A DNA stretch of 64,000 bases from Fluviicola sp043721195 (lineage in GTDB: Bacteria > Bacteroidota > Bacteroidia > Flavobacteriales_D > Crocinitomicaceae), in assembly GCA_043721195.1 (NCBI GenBank), contig JAYSRF010000194.1, positions 1 to 64,000 of the forward strand, written 5' to 3'. A program made the position numbers and the translations under genes. Below, piece after piece: positions 1 through 8,731 of the stretch (the stretch's first letter is position 1; each line of letters starts with the position of its first letter). The notes beneath the pieces were generated by a model. That model was given only the letters and a program-made list of their open reading frames with translations. It did no database searches and was not told the DNA's origin.

Positions 1-447
1 CACCCATTCGTCACCGTCTTTGACAGCTGTACATTTCATACGCATCGCATCAGAACCTGTATTCGGCTCTGTTAAACCCCAAGCACCAATAAATTCTCCT
101 GATGCTAGTTTTGGAAGGTACTTGCGTTTTTGTTCTTCGTTTCCATGGTAATAGATGTGTCCTGTACAAAGTGAATTATGGGCAGCAACGCTCAATCCAA
201 CTCCTCCACACACACGGCCTAATTCCATCAATGCTGTAGCATATTCGAAATATCCAAAGCCACTTCCACCGTATTCTTCTGGGACAAAGATTCCGAGCAA
301 TCCAAGATCACCCATTTTTTTCATAACATCTACGGGAAAAAATTCTTCATCGTCCCATTTGTTCATATTTGGACGGATTTCTTGTTCAGCGAAATCACGT
401 ACCATCTGCGCAATCATGCGCTGATTTTCATTCTTCTCAAAATTCAT
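1..447 (-). CDS. Acyl-CoA dehydrogenase, N-terminal part (cut by window edge)
   Basis: Reading the minus strand from the ATG at 445-447 gives 149 residues with no stop before the window edge. They match the N-terminal and start of the middle domain of flavin-dependent acyl-CoA dehydrogenases, which oxidise acyl-CoA to enoyl-CoA in fatty acid or branched-chain amino acid breakdown. Visible hallmarks are GIFVPEEYGGSGFGY near residue 52 and the FAD-contacting segment WGLTEPNTGSDA near residue 128. The catalytic glutamate and C-terminal domain lie outside the window, so substrate class cannot be judged. The next gene downstream in coordinates, apt, is on the same strand about 50 bases away but transcribed toward this gene, so co-transcription is possible. 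Confidence 0.9.
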   Translation of the reverse strand, partial: MNFEKNENQRMIAQMVRDFAEQEIRPNMNKWDDEEFFPVDVMKKMGDLGLLGIFVPEEYGGSGFGYFEYATALMELGRVCGGVGLSVAAHNSLCTGHIYYHGNEEQKRKYLPKLASGEFIGAWGLTEPNTGSDAMRMKCTAVKDGDEWV

Positions 448-497
448 GCTTAACAGTTTTGGGGTGCAACAGTTAACAGTTTGTCTATTCGATTATT

Positions 498-1025
498 TTA
501 GTAGGCGACTAAATTAGTAATATTCTTGCTGTACTTCGCTAATTTTTCTTCTCCATTTAAAAATGTGAGTCCAACTAAGAAATTAAAGCCCATTACTTCA
601 CCTCCACATTTTTGAATTAATTCAGCAGCAGCAGAAGCTGATCCACCAGTTGCTAATAAATCATCATGAATCAATACTCTTTCTCCTGGCTTAACAGCAT
701 CTACATGCATTTCGATGACCGCACTTCCATATTCCAAATCATACGAATGGCTTATTTTATGGTAAGGTAGTTTCCCTGCTTTGCGAATGAGTACAAACGG
801 AATCCCTAATCGCATTGCAAGCGGGTAACCGAATAAAAAACCACGGCTTTCAATACCAGCAATTTTGTCAATGGACTGGTCTTTATACATTTCCACCAAA
901 TGGTCAACGATTTCGAGCGATAAAGCTGCATCTAACATGATGGGGGTGATGTCTTTAAAAATGATCCCTTCTTTAGGGAAATTAGGGACATCTCGTATGG
1001 CGGACTTGATTTTTTCTTCTATCAT
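498..1025 (-). CDS. apt: Adenine phosphoribosyltransferase
   Basis: Salvages adenine with PRPP to form AMP in the cytoplasm. The 175-residue length is normal for the family. The PRPP-binding loop VLIHDDLLATGGS is at residues 117-129, and the N-terminal DVPNFPKEGIIFKDITP and IESRGF segments are typical of Apt. The start codon ATG (1023-1025) shares one base with the TAA stop of the upstream HhH-protein gene (TAATG), so translation of apt is probably coupled to that gene. No ribosome binding site is needed or seen. Confidence 0.97.
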   Translation of the reverse strand: MIEEKIKSAIRDVPNFPKEGIIFKDITPIMLDAALSLEIVDHLVEMYKDQSIDKIAGIESRGFLFGYPLAMRLGIPFVLIRKAGKLPYHKISHSYDLEYGSAVIEMHVDAVKPGERVLIHDDLLATGGSASAAAELIQKCGGEVMGFNFLVGLTFLNGEEKLAKYSKNITNLVAY

Positions 1026-1897
1026 TAATCGATTGTTAAATACCGTTTTAGCTTTTCAAAAAGTTCGTTGGTCATTAAAACCGATTTCTTCACATCTTCA
1101 ATTCGTTTAAAACGACCGTTTTGAGAGCGCAATTTTACGATAGAATTTGCCAAATTCCAAGAAATATAAGGATGGGTTTTTAATTCTTCTACTGTTGCTG
1201 TATTGATATTGAGTTGATGAAGCTTTGATTCGGTAAACAAAAGTGCTGGTGCGATGACTTGTAATTTTTCCTGATCCATTTTCCAAACTTCGAGCAATTG
1301 TTCTTCCGCATAAAACCCTCCTAGTTCATCACGCAATTTAATGATTTGCTTAGCGAAGAATGGACCGATGCCTTTCACTGTCATTAATTCATCGATTGTA
1401 GCAGTATTCACGTCAATTTTTACTACAGCCTTCGTTTCAAATCTCTCTGTGTTAGTTCGGAATTCGTACTCATTTTTAGTAGCATAATGAGTTGAATCTT
1501 TAATCAGGGCGAATAGTTCATCCGAAATGACAAAGATCTTTTTCAAATCTTCATTCGATCGGATTCCGCGTTTGGCAAATTTTAGAATCACCGCTGCTTG
1601 TTTTTCACTCAATCCTAGATTCATCCAATCTTCGACAGAATAGGTATTGGGATCAAATGCTTTTGATGGTGCTGAATAACGGGATTTTTTCTTTTTTTTA
1701 TATTTATAACGATTGGCATCTCGTTGCACATCTTTTACAGCCTTTTGGAAAGCAGTATCATGGAACGAAAGTTGTTCTTTCTCAATTGGTTTAAAATAGC
1801 GCCAAATATCTGGGAACAAGAAAACTACTATAAGCAGTAAAATGAAGATTAGTGTGCCGCGAAAAGTGGACTTCGATACAGTTGGATTCTCATTCAT
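1025..1897 (-). CDS. ComEA-like helix-hairpin-helix DNA-binding membrane protein
   Basis: 290 residues. A single membrane segment at about residues 12-30 follows a short cytoplasmic tail, then a basic lysine-rich stretch (about 64-73), then three helix-hairpin-helix type repeats at about 84-120, 161-195 and 229-265. The last two carry the ComEA-style signatures DVNTATIDELMTVKGIGPFF and NINTATVEELKTHPYIS. ComEA proteins bind incoming DNA during natural transformation; in Bacteroidetes such proteins occur without a full competence locus, so DNA uptake is an inference and general DNA binding is the safer call. It overlaps apt by one base, so the two are one transcript. Confidence 0.8.
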   Translation of the reverse strand: MNENPTVSKSTFRGTLIFILLLIVVFLFPDIWRYFKPIEKEQLSFHDTAFQKAVKDVQRDANRYKYKKKKKSRYSAPSKAFDPNTYSVEDWMNLGLSEKQAAVILKFAKRGIRSNEDLKKIFVISDELFALIKDSTHYATKNEYEFRTNTERFETKAVVKIDVNTATIDELMTVKGIGPFFAKQIIKLRDELGGFYAEEQLLEVWKMDQEKLQVIAPALLFTESKLHQLNINTATVEELKTHPYISWNLANSIVKLRSQNGRFKRIEDVKKSVLMTNELFEKLKRYLTID

Positions 1898-2023
1898 TGA
1901 ATAGTATTAGCATCGAAAATTACTATTTTGAAAAAAAATAAAACACAACTAATTATTTGAAAATTCAAACAAATAATTGATTTTTTTAAACTAAAACCTA
2001 GCTTTTTTCGTCTTGAAGATAAA

Positions 2024-2929
2024 TCACTCTGCTAAATCTAATTCCTGGATCAGTATTGCAACGGATTCTACGAGTTTTTTTGGCTGATAATTCAATTGCC
2101 TTCTTGCTTTTGATAAATCAAATCCTGTTTTAGGTGGACGTTTAGCTGGTTGGTTTAACGTGGCTGAGGAAATGGCCTCAATTGGAGGATTTTGAATTCC
2201 TAAATAGCTAGCAATTTCCTTGACTATTCGATCAATTGAATTGGTTTCTGGACCAGACAAATGAAAAATTCCCTTTTCTTTTCGATTCACAATTTCAACA
2301 CAACCATACGCCAAATCATCTGCCCAAGTTGGTGCACGAAACTGATCATTGACCAATTTCATGGATTCTCCTTTTGGCAATGCTTCCAACGCCCATAAAA
2401 CGAGATTGGTGCGTGATAAATGATGTCCTGTACCAAAAACAATTATCGTTCGGGCTATTGACCAATCAGTGATTTCATCTTTTAGTAACAGTTTTTCTGC
2501 ATCTACTTTTGATTGAGCGTATACACTAAGTGGACGAACTTCATCTGTTTCACAATAATTACCTTTCGTTCCATCAAATACAAAATCAGTTGAGACTAAT
2601 TGAAAATGCACATTGAATTGTTTAGCTGTTTCCCACAACAAATGAGTTGCTTCAACATTAACGGCATGGCATTCTATTGGATTTAACTCACAATAATCAA
2701 CATTGGTCAACGCAGCGGTATGGATTATTGCTGTTGGTAAGTAAGTCGAAACAATCGTTTGAATTTCATCATCTGAACAAATATCCAACGATTGGTAACT
2801 GGAACTTGGGCAATCTGGATTTCTGTTTTCACCTTTCGAAGTGGCTAGAAACGGTATAGATTGTTTGATACATCTTTTAACGATTTTCTGACCGAGCAGT
2901 CCATTTGATCCAGTTATCAGTAATTTCAT
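2024..2929 (-). CDS. RmlD-like NAD(P)-dependent sugar reductase (SDR family)
   Basis: 301 residues from the ATG at 2927-2929. It begins MKLLITGSNGLLGQK, the Rossmann glycine-rich loop of RmlD/SDR-extended enzymes, and carries the SVYAQSK (YxxxK) catalytic motif and the VSTDFVFDG and RAPTWADDLA segments seen in dTDP-4-dehydrorhamnose reductases. A longer frame opening with TTG at 2956 exists but adds nine residues before the Rossmann strand and runs into the upstream gene, so the ATG was chosen. No other rml genes adjoin it, although an rfbB gene lies at the far right of the window, so the exact substrate is unknown. Confidence 0.82.
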   Translation of the reverse strand: MKLLITGSNGLLGQKIVKRCIKQSIPFLATSKGENRNPDCPSSSYQSLDICSDDEIQTIVSTYLPTAIIHTAALTNVDYCELNPIECHAVNVEATHLLWETAKQFNVHFQLVSTDFVFDGTKGNYCETDEVRPLSVYAQSKVDAEKLLLKDEITDWSIARTIIVFGTGHHLSRTNLVLWALEALPKGESMKLVNDQFRAPTWADDLAYGCVEIVNRKEKGIFHLSGPETNSIDRIVKEIASYLGIQNPPIEAISSATLNQPAKRPPKTGFDLSKARRQLNYQPKKLVESVAILIQELDLAE

Positions 2930-2943
2930 AGTTGCACAGCGTA

Positions 2944-3183
2944 TTACAGTTCCCAAATAGAGGAACGTTTGGTGCGTTTGAAACCAAAATAATGTTTGTG
3001 TTCAAGAATCCACGCCATGATTAAATAAGGAATCAATGGTGAGCCAAGTCCAATGCAGGTAGCATAAATGAATCCTAAACGCACTTTATTGGTATGAATT
3101 CCCAATTTTTGAGCCCACCAAGCACAGACTCCAAAGGAGCGCATCTCAAAGAAAAAGGCAATTTTTTGAATGGTACGTTTCAT
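2944..3183 (-). CDS. PspC-like small membrane protein
   Basis: 79 residues with the pattern of a PspC domain: GVCAWWAQKLGIHTNKVRL near residue 18, then a hydrophobic stretch ending in PYLIMAWIL. PspC domains occur in phage-shock and envelope stress proteins and insert in the inner membrane. Its ATG overlaps the TGA of the upstream DUF2851 gene (ATGA, 3180-3183), showing translational coupling. The C-terminus is basic (FKRTKRSS). No other Psp genes are nearby, so a stress-response role is only inferred from the family. Confidence 0.7.
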   Translation of the reverse strand: MKRTIQKIAFFFEMRSFGVCAWWAQKLGIHTNKVRLGFIYATCIGLGSPLIPYLIMAWILEHKHYFGFKRTKRSSIWEL

Positions 3184-4451
3184 CGCTTCAATAAATACAT
3201 TCCTACTTTACAGTTCAAACACTGTTTCTTGCTACAAAATTCGTTTTTTAATTCGATAAGTCCTTGACTTTCGGCTGCTGATTTTGCAATTAATCCTAAT
3301 TCTTTCCAATTCACTAGAATTACATTTTTTTCTGCAGGTAATAATTCGAGTAATTCCAATCCTTTTTCTTGATAAATGGTCGTATGCATGGTCTCTGAAA
3401 GCCACCATAAAAAGGGAACTATACTATTGATTAAGATAACATGTGCTGTCGAAAGACTCATGGCAGAAGATTGACTTCGCGAACGTTGTTTACCAAAATG
3501 ATAGTGTTCCAACCAATAATTTGCTGGCGAAGCCGTCAATGCTTCTTCTAACCGCAATTTGAGTTCTTTCGTTGGCAATTCCCAAAATGCTTTCGACCAA
3601 TTCATTCGTTCAATAAATGCAGCAAATTGAGCTAATCGTACTGTTGGAAATCCTGCTGGTCGGCATCCTTTAAAATGCCAAGCATGTGCCTTAGATGGAT
3701 AGATTGTGAGTCGATGCGATTGATAGCTCCATTCCGAAATCAATTCTTCTTGATAGTCATCTGTAGGTGAAACATCTAAGAATCCACTAGCACCAAAGAC
3801 AATACTTTCGATTTGTTTATTGGATGCTTTTATGATGCGATCAAACGGAATGCGATGCGCTAATTCTTGAAATGGTAATTGATTTGTTTTCATTCCAAAT
3901 GCTTGAGCGATTGTATGAAACAGCACTTTTCTAGGATCGGAATTGAGTTGTTTTGCTAATTCAGCCACCCTATTTTTTTTCCGCTCCAAACGACGAAATA
4001 ATGCCCCTTCTACCTGATTCCATGTTACTGGAAGTGGACAATCTGCCAATTGAGCTGCACAAGGAATAGGAATGTGTTGATTCGTTAAAGCTTGGGTTCG
4101 TTTAAAATGCTCTTCATCAATAAATTGTTTGAGTTCCAAAGTAGGAATGGGAATTCCTTCAATAAACACCAAGCGATCGTGTTCGTAAACAACATGTAAA
4201 ATCACATTATTATAGGCTTCATCAAACTGATGACCATGTGCGTACCAATCGGAAGATTTAATATGCATTTCAATGTTTCCGCTGTGTTGGATTCCTTCTA
4301 GTTCAATTCGTCCATTGAAAAAATCGGGACCGGATGCTGTATTGTAAAATCCAACATGTAAAATGCGCAATTCTTGTTGATCAATTGTTTTGAGCAGATG
4401 CATCGGTAAGCGTTTCATACGCCATAGTAAATGCAAGTAAAGTTCATTCAT
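3180..4451 (-). CDS. DUF2851 family protein
   Basis: 423 residues from the ATG at 4449-4451. A frame opening with TTG at 4532 would add 27 residues lacking family similarity, so the MNELYLHLLWRMKRLP start, typical of DUF2851, was preferred. Conserved family features are the GFYNTASGPDFFNGRIELEG segment near residue 40, NIEMHIKSSDW, and a C-terminal cysteine cluster CSKKQCLNCKVG. DUF2851 is widespread in Bacteroidetes and its biochemical role is not known to me; the cysteine cluster could bind metal. It overlaps the PspC-like gene by four bases. Confidence 0.85.
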   Translation of the reverse strand: MNELYLHLLWRMKRLPMHLLKTIDQQELRILHVGFYNTASGPDFFNGRIELEGIQHSGNIEMHIKSSDWYAHGHQFDEAYNNVILHVVYEHDRLVFIEGIPIPTLELKQFIDEEHFKRTQALTNQHIPIPCAAQLADCPLPVTWNQVEGALFRRLERKKNRVAELAKQLNSDPRKVLFHTIAQAFGMKTNQLPFQELAHRIPFDRIIKASNKQIESIVFGASGFLDVSPTDDYQEELISEWSYQSHRLTIYPSKAHAWHFKGCRPAGFPTVRLAQFAAFIERMNWSKAFWELPTKELKLRLEEALTASPANYWLEHYHFGKQRSRSQSSAMSLSTAHVILINSIVPFLWWLSETMHTTIYQEKGLELLELLPAEKNVILVNWKELGLIAKSAAESQGLIELKNEFCSKKQCLNCKVGMYLLKR

Positions 4452-4675
4452 GAAAAAGGTTTCTATTGAATATACACATTTTTGAATTAGGAAATGGTAT
4501 TCACCTTCAATAAAGTAGGTGTGAGAAGTCAAAAAACTGGAATCAATCTCATCTAGAAATGTCGATTGGGAAAATTGTCCATCTGATTGCGTTGATTTTC
4601 CATTTTAAAGCCATCACAGTTGCCACACCTTTGCAGTGTATTAATTATTCAACAAACAATTTAAAAAATAAAAAC

Positions 4676-5206
4676 ATGAAAAATTTTAGCGTACCAACAC
4701 GAGCAGAAGTAGCACCAGCTAATCAAGAAATCTTTGACAATTTGAACAAAGCATTGGGATTTGTCCCGAACTTATATGCAGCCATTGCGCATTCAAGCAC
4801 GGGATTGGCGAAATATCTTTCTTATCAAAATGCCAAAACATCTTTGAATAACCGTGAGAAAGAAGCTGTGAATCTTATTGTAAGTCAAGTGAATGGTTGT
4901 ATTTATTGTCAAAGTGCTCACACTGTAATTGGAAAAATGAATGGTTTTACGGATGAACAAGTGTTGGATATTCGTCGTGGCGATAGTACAGATGCCAAGT
5001 TAAACGCACTTGTACAATTGGCAGGAGAGATTACTGAGAAACGTGGTTATGCTTCTGAATCCTTGGTTGAAGCATTCTATGCCCAAGGTTACAACAATGA
5101 AAACTTGGTAGATCTTATTTTACAAGTCAGTGATAAAACAGCTATGAATTATTTGCACAACTTAACAAAGGTTGAAGTTGATTTTCCAGTAGCGGTTGCT
5201 ATCTAA
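4676..5206 (+). CDS. Carboxymuconolactone decarboxylase / AhpD-like family protein
   Basis: 176 residues from ATG 4676; the frame stays open to 4559 but the extra stretch does not resemble the family. The CIYCQSAH motif (Cys75, Cys78, His82) is the AhpD-type redox centre used in alkylhydroperoxidase activity. The N-terminal VPTRAEV...LGFVPNLYAAIAHS is typical of uncharacterised peroxidase-related enzymes. It is followed by a strong hairpin at 5227-5267 and then by DUF1348 and AraC genes on the same strand; this trio may handle an oxidative or electrophile stress. Activity as a peroxidase is inferred from the motif only. Confidence 0.87.
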   Translation: MKNFSVPTRAEVAPANQEIFDNLNKALGFVPNLYAAIAHSSTGLAKYLSYQNAKTSLNNREKEAVNLIVSQVNGCIYCQSAHTVIGKMNGFTDEQVLDIRRGDSTDAKLNALVQLAGEITEKRGYASESLVEAFYAQGYNNENLVDLILQVSDKTAMNYLHNLTKVEVDFPVAVAI

Positions 5207-5226
5207 TTAATGTTTTACTAAACAAC

Positions 5227-5267
5227 GTATCATTTGTCATCCTAACAATTGGGGTGACAAATGATAC
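5227..5267 (+). terminator. Hairpin terminator after the CMD/AhpD-like gene
   Basis: The arm GTATCATTTGTCATCC (5227-5242) pairs with 5252-5267 across a nine-base loop, with one G-T wobble. It lies 20 bases after the stop codon and is followed by TTTATA rather than a long T run, so termination may be partial, allowing some read-through into the DUF1348 gene. It could also stabilise the 3' end of the mRNA. Confidence 0.65.
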
Positions 5268-5322
5268 TTTATAGGTTATTTGGAAAATCACAACTTTGTA
5301 TCACTAGAAATTCAAATTAAAT

Positions 5323-5739
5323 ATGGAACAAAAATTCCCACTTCCTCCCTTCACTGAGGAAACAGCAAAACAAAAAATTCAATTGGCAGAAGATGCTTGG
5401 AATAGTCAAGATCCAGATCGTATTTCAAAAGCCTACACGATGGATAGTGAATGGAGAAATCGGTCTGAATTTGTATCTGGTCGCGAAGCTATTGTTGCGT
5501 TTTTGACTGCCAAATGGAAAAAAGAATTGCAGTATGTACTCAAGAAAGATTATTGGGCACACACCGATAATCGTATCGCAGTAAGGTTTGAATATGAATA
5601 TCAAAACACCGAAGGAAAATGGTTTAGAGCTTATGGAAATGAAAATTGGGAATTCGATGAAAACGGATTGATGGCAAAACGGTATGCAAGTATCAATGAT
5701 TTAGAAATTGCAGAAATAGATCGACGATTAGGTCATTAA
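5323..5739 (+). CDS. DUF1348 / SnoaL-like (NTF2 fold) protein
   Basis: 138 residues, full length for the DUF1348 family of NTF2-fold proteins. Recognisable segments are AEDAWNSQDPDRISKAYT near residue 26, the tryptophan-rich middle (DSEWRNR, KWKKEL, DYWAH) and the ending AYGNENWEFDENGLM...ASINDLEI. These proteins are small cytoplasmic alpha+beta barrels; no catalytic role is established for this branch. It sits between the AhpD-like gene and the AraC regulator on the same strand, suggesting shared regulation by that AraC protein. Confidence 0.85.
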   Translation: MEQKFPLPPFTEETAKQKIQLAEDAWNSQDPDRISKAYTMDSEWRNRSEFVSGREAIVAFLTAKWKKELQYVLKKDYWAHTDNRIAVRFEYEYQNTEGKWFRAYGNENWEFDENGLMAKRYASINDLEIAEIDRRLGH

Positions 5740-5799
5740 TCAACACTAAATTCGGAGCACGATTTAGCATCTGTTCAAATTTGTTCTAATTTCATTCTT

Positions 5800-6696
5800 A
5801 TGATGAATACAAACGTACAAACACTGATTAATCCACAAAACGGAAATTTAGCATTTAAACAATTTTCATTTGAGGACAATGGTCATTTTGATCACATCCA
5901 ACGGCACAATTATTACGTTTTAATTTGGGTGAAAAAAGGAACCGGTAAACTTACTGCCGATTTCAATGAGTATACATTTACTGAAAACACCTTATTTGCT
6001 TTTGCACCTTATCAGCCATTTATGTTAACGCCAGGCACTGGTTCTGAGCAATCACAATTAGAAGGTGTAGCTATTTATTTTCACCCTGAGTTTTTCTGTA
6101 TTCATAAGCATCACGAAGAAATTGCTTGTAATGGTGTTCTGTACAATAACATTTATTCACCGCCTTTTGTAACTGTTGATGATACGGCTGCTGCTACTTT
6201 GACAATGCTTGTAGAGCAAATTCAGGTGGAGATGCAACAGGTTGCTTTGGCGCAATATGAATTATTGATTTCCTACTTGAAAATTTTCCTAATCACCGCT
6301 GCTCGATTAAAAACGGCTCAACAACCTTTCGAAAAACAAATTGAATCCGAACAAAAAGAACCATTCATCTTACAGCAATTAAAAGATGCAGTAGAAGCAA
6401 ATTTTCGTTCCAAACATTCACCAAGCGAATATGCAGAAATACTCTTTGTTTCTCCAAAAACATTAGCGAAGATTACCAAAAATCATTTTAACAAAACCAT
6501 TTCGAGCATTATCAATGAACGCATCATCATAGAGGCGAAACGCGAGTTGTACCTTACCAATAAAACGGTGAAAGAAATTGCCTACGAAATGGGATACGAT
6601 GACGAATATTATTTCAGTCGATTTTTTAAAGTGAATGCAGATGTTTCACCTCAACTCTATCGAGAAACGGTTGGATTTGGGAGAGCGATGGTGTGA
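5800..6696 (+). CDS. AraC family transcriptional regulator
   Basis: 298 residues. The N-terminal half (about 15-120) resembles the cupin-like effector domain of AraC regulators (HNYYVLIWVKKGTGKLTADF). The C-terminal 100 residues hold the double helix-turn-helix, including KTVKEIAYEMGYDDEYYFSRFFK around residues 257-280, the diagnostic AraC signature. It is the third gene on this strand after the AhpD-like and DUF1348 genes, so these are plausible targets. A second in-frame ATG at 5803 is an equally possible start. Confidence 0.93.
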   Translation: MMNTNVQTLINPQNGNLAFKQFSFEDNGHFDHIQRHNYYVLIWVKKGTGKLTADFNEYTFTENTLFAFAPYQPFMLTPGTGSEQSQLEGVAIYFHPEFFCIHKHHEEIACNGVLYNNIYSPPFVTVDDTAAATLTMLVEQIQVEMQQVALAQYELLISYLKIFLITAARLKTAQQPFEKQIESEQKEPFILQQLKDAVEANFRSKHSPSEYAEILFVSPKTLAKITKNHFNKTISSIINERIIIEAKRELYLTNKTVKEIAYEMGYDDEYYFSRFFKVNADVSPQLYRETVGFGRAMV

Positions 6697-6706
6697 TTTC
6701 AAACCG

Positions 6707-6722
6707 ATCTAATCGATTAGAT
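6707..6722. promoter_or_regulatory. 16-bp perfect palindrome
   Basis: ATCTAATCGATTAGAT, a perfect dyad, lies 11 bases after the araC-type gene stop. It has no T run, so it is not an obvious terminator. It could be a protein-binding site or the closing structure for convergent transcripts. Function unknown. Confidence 0.4.
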
Positions 6723-6734
6723 TGTATACCTTAA

Positions 6735-6810
6735 TTTTACTTAGTCTTTATTGTGTACTTCGATTGGAATTTCTTTTAAACAATCGTTAATTGTCCTATC
6801 GAGGGTCATG
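6735..6810 (-). pseudogene. Remnant of mtnA (duplicate fragment)
   Basis: This 76-bp stretch aligns without gaps to 7821-7896 inside the intact mtnA, offset by 1086 bases, with roughly five of six bases identical. Read on the minus strand it gives TLDRTINDCLKEIPIEVHNK followed by D, a stop and VK, matching MtnA residues 276-299 (TLDWTISDGLKEIPIEERNQ) with several substitutions and an in-frame stop. Similarity ends abruptly at both ends. It lies directly beyond the stop codon of the lipoprotein gene, so the lipoprotein gene is bracketed by mtnA and an mtnA scrap. Confidence 0.85.
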
Positions 6811-6813
6811 CTA

Positions 6814-7611
6814 TTATTTTGCATTTTCATCACAATTGCACACATGTTTCAATAGTTCAAAAGGATTTGAAAAATCGTTTGAAATCGGTGAATTAACCGT
6901 ACTATTCATTTTCCAATAAGATCTAATTGAACCACCTTTAAAGTGATAGTTTTTATTATAAAACCTGCTAATGACACCGCTATTGCATTGAACCACAAAA
7001 AAGTCATAGCTGTTGGAATGACTCCAACCTGCATCGAAACCTGATCCAAGAAAGAATATATGCTTGACACAAGCCAAAGAATCGACTACAGGTTTTATGC
7101 GATTTTTTTTACCATTAGTATGAAAGAGTGTATCGTTTTCCAAATTCTGAGAAAAATTGATTGAGTCGATTGTAGCTAAAAGTGAATCTATAAAATGATA
7201 ATTATCGACACCATATTGGAGTGAATAACTGCTGTCTTTAACCTTAAAAAGGACACCGTTTTCAATGAAAACGCTTTGATAATCAAGTGAAAATTTAACT
7301 TCTCTCAAATAATAATTCGCATGAATAGGAATTCCATCATTCCATTTACCTGAAACGATGTATTTTCCAAAGTAAGTCCCGAATCCATTTGCAAATCCAC
7401 TCTTCATTTCACCTGAATATCTGATCGAACCAGAATAATCGAATAAGATACCGTTTCCAACTGCTGAATCGTTCACACATTCACCCGTCCAACTAGGCCT
7501 AAATATAGTCTCAGATGCAATTTTATTCACCTTGCACTTCTTGATATTCCCACACTTAACGAGAAAAAAGAGTGAAATAAAACTTACTACAATTAGTTCG
7601 TACTTCTTCAT
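6814..7611 (-). CDS. Putative MORN-repeat lipoprotein
   Basis: 265 residues with a lipoprotein signal peptide (hydrophobic stretch ending in FFLVKCG, Cys near residue 21). Residues about 55-95 show glycine/tyrosine spacing like MORN repeats (YSGEMKSGFANGFGTYFGKY, SGKWNDG). The remainder has no family I recognise. It is likely anchored in the envelope. It sits 20 bases downstream of mtnA on the same strand and is followed by an mtnA relic, so it probably entered by recombination at mtnA. A role in methionine salvage is not implied. Confidence 0.6.
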   Translation of the reverse strand: MKKYELIVVSFISLFFLVKCGNIKKCKVNKIASETIFRPSWTGECVNDSAVGNGILFDYSGSIRYSGEMKSGFANGFGTYFGKYIVSGKWNDGIPIHANYYLREVKFSLDYQSVFIENGVLFKVKDSSYSLQYGVDNYHFIDSLLATIDSINFSQNLENDTLFHTNGKKNRIKPVVDSLACVKHIFFLGSGFDAGWSHSNSYDFFVVQCNSGVISRFYNKNYHFKGGSIRSYWKMNSTVNSPISNDFSNPFELLKHVCNCDENAK

Positions 7612-7631
7612 CTTTATTTAAACAATTGTAA

Positions 7632-8717
7632 TTACAACTGCTCTGGAAACAACTCCAACAACCCTGCTTCACTAGCTTCGCAGACACCACGTTCGGTAAT
7701 CAATCCTGTGATCAATCGAGCTGGAGTGACATCAAAACCGTAATTACTCGCATTTGTAGTTTCTGGGCAGATCAGTACTTCATCCAATTTTCCAGTGGTT
7801 TTGCTTTTACCAACAACATATTTTACTTCGTCTTGGTTGCGTTCTTCGATTGGAATTTCTTTTAAACCATCACTAATTGTCCAATCGAGCGTGGTTGAAG
7901 GAAGCGCAACATAAAAAGGAATCTGGTTGTCTTTTGCTGCTAAAGCTTTCAGATACGTTCCAATTTTATTGGCAACATCACCTTGCCGAGTTGTACGATC
8001 TGTTCCAACGATTACAAAATCGACCATCCCGTGTTGCATTAAATGCCCGCCTGTATTATCAACAATCAAGGTATGTGGAACATCATGTCGTGTTAACTCA
8101 TAGCACGTAAGATTTGCACCTTGATTGCGCGGTCGGGTTTCGTCTACCCAAACGTGAACTTTTATGCCTTTTTGAACTGCTTGGTAAATCGGAGAAGTAA
8201 TGGTTCCCCATTCAATACAGCCCAACATTCCAGCGTTACAATGCGTAAGAATATTGATTGTTTCGCCGTTTTTTTTAGCTGAAAGCGCTTCCAATAAAGG
8301 CAATCCGTGAACGCCAATCATGCGACACGTTTCTACATCTTCCTCTACAATTCGAGCAGCAGCATCCCAAGCTGTTTGTAAAAAATCAGTTGTTTCATCG
8401 AGTGCCAAGCGCATTTTATCCAGTGCCCAAAACAAGTTTACAGCCGTTGGTCTTGAAGCACGTAAATCAATGAATGCTTGCTCCAAAAAATCACCATCCA
8501 ATTGTTTTTCGATGAGTTCACGAACAGCTAGGTAAATTCCATAAGCTGCAGTTGCTCCAATTAAAGGTGCGCCACGAACAGTCATTTCTTTAATGGCCAT
8601 TTCCGCATCACGGTAAGTTTCCAATTTGACCACCACCCATTCGTGTGGCAATTTACGTTGGTCAATGACTTCTACATACCGATCTTCGGTTGTCCAAATT
8701 GTTCTGAAAGCACTCAT
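7632..8717 (-). CDS. mtnA: S-methyl-5-thioribose-1-phosphate isomerase
   Basis: Isomerises methylthioribose-1-phosphate to methylthioribulose-1-phosphate in methionine salvage. 361 residues, normal length. The catalytic pair known from the Bacillus enzyme falls at the same numbers here: Cys160 in ILTHCNAGML and Asp240 in IVGTDRTTRQGD. Other motifs are RGAPLIGATAAYG (49-60) and VDETRPRNQGANLTCYEL (191-208). The product feeds MtnB, MtnC and MtnD, all encoded nearby on the same strand. A TAACTTTG box lies 17 bases upstream of the ATG inside an 18-base element that also precedes mtnC, so mtnA likely has its own promoter. Confidence 0.96.
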   Translation of the reverse strand: MSAFRTIWTTEDRYVEVIDQRKLPHEWVVVKLETYRDAEMAIKEMTVRGAPLIGATAAYGIYLAVRELIEKQLDGDFLEQAFIDLRASRPTAVNLFWALDKMRLALDETTDFLQTAWDAAARIVEEDVETCRMIGVHGLPLLEALSAKKNGETINILTHCNAGMLGCIEWGTITSPIYQAVQKGIKVHVWVDETRPRNQGANLTCYELTRHDVPHTLIVDNTGGHLMQHGMVDFVIVGTDRTTRQGDVANKIGTYLKALAAKDNQIPFYVALPSTTLDWTISDGLKEIPIEERNQDEVKYVVGKSKTTGKLDEVLICPETTNASNYGFDVTPARLITGLITERGVCEASEAGLLELFPEQL

Positions 8718-8731
8718 AGCAAAAAATTGAA

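Noticed and set aside
155..424. Plus-strand open frame opposite the acyl-CoA dehydrogenase
   Set aside because: Antisense of a well-supported coding region, with no recognisable protein.
2930..2956. Longer start (TTG) for the RmlD-like gene
   Set aside because: Adds residues before the Rossmann strand and overlaps the PspC-like gene; the ATG at 2929 fits the family better.
4452..4532. Longer start (TTG) for the DUF2851 gene
   Set aside because: The first 27 residues do not resemble the family start.
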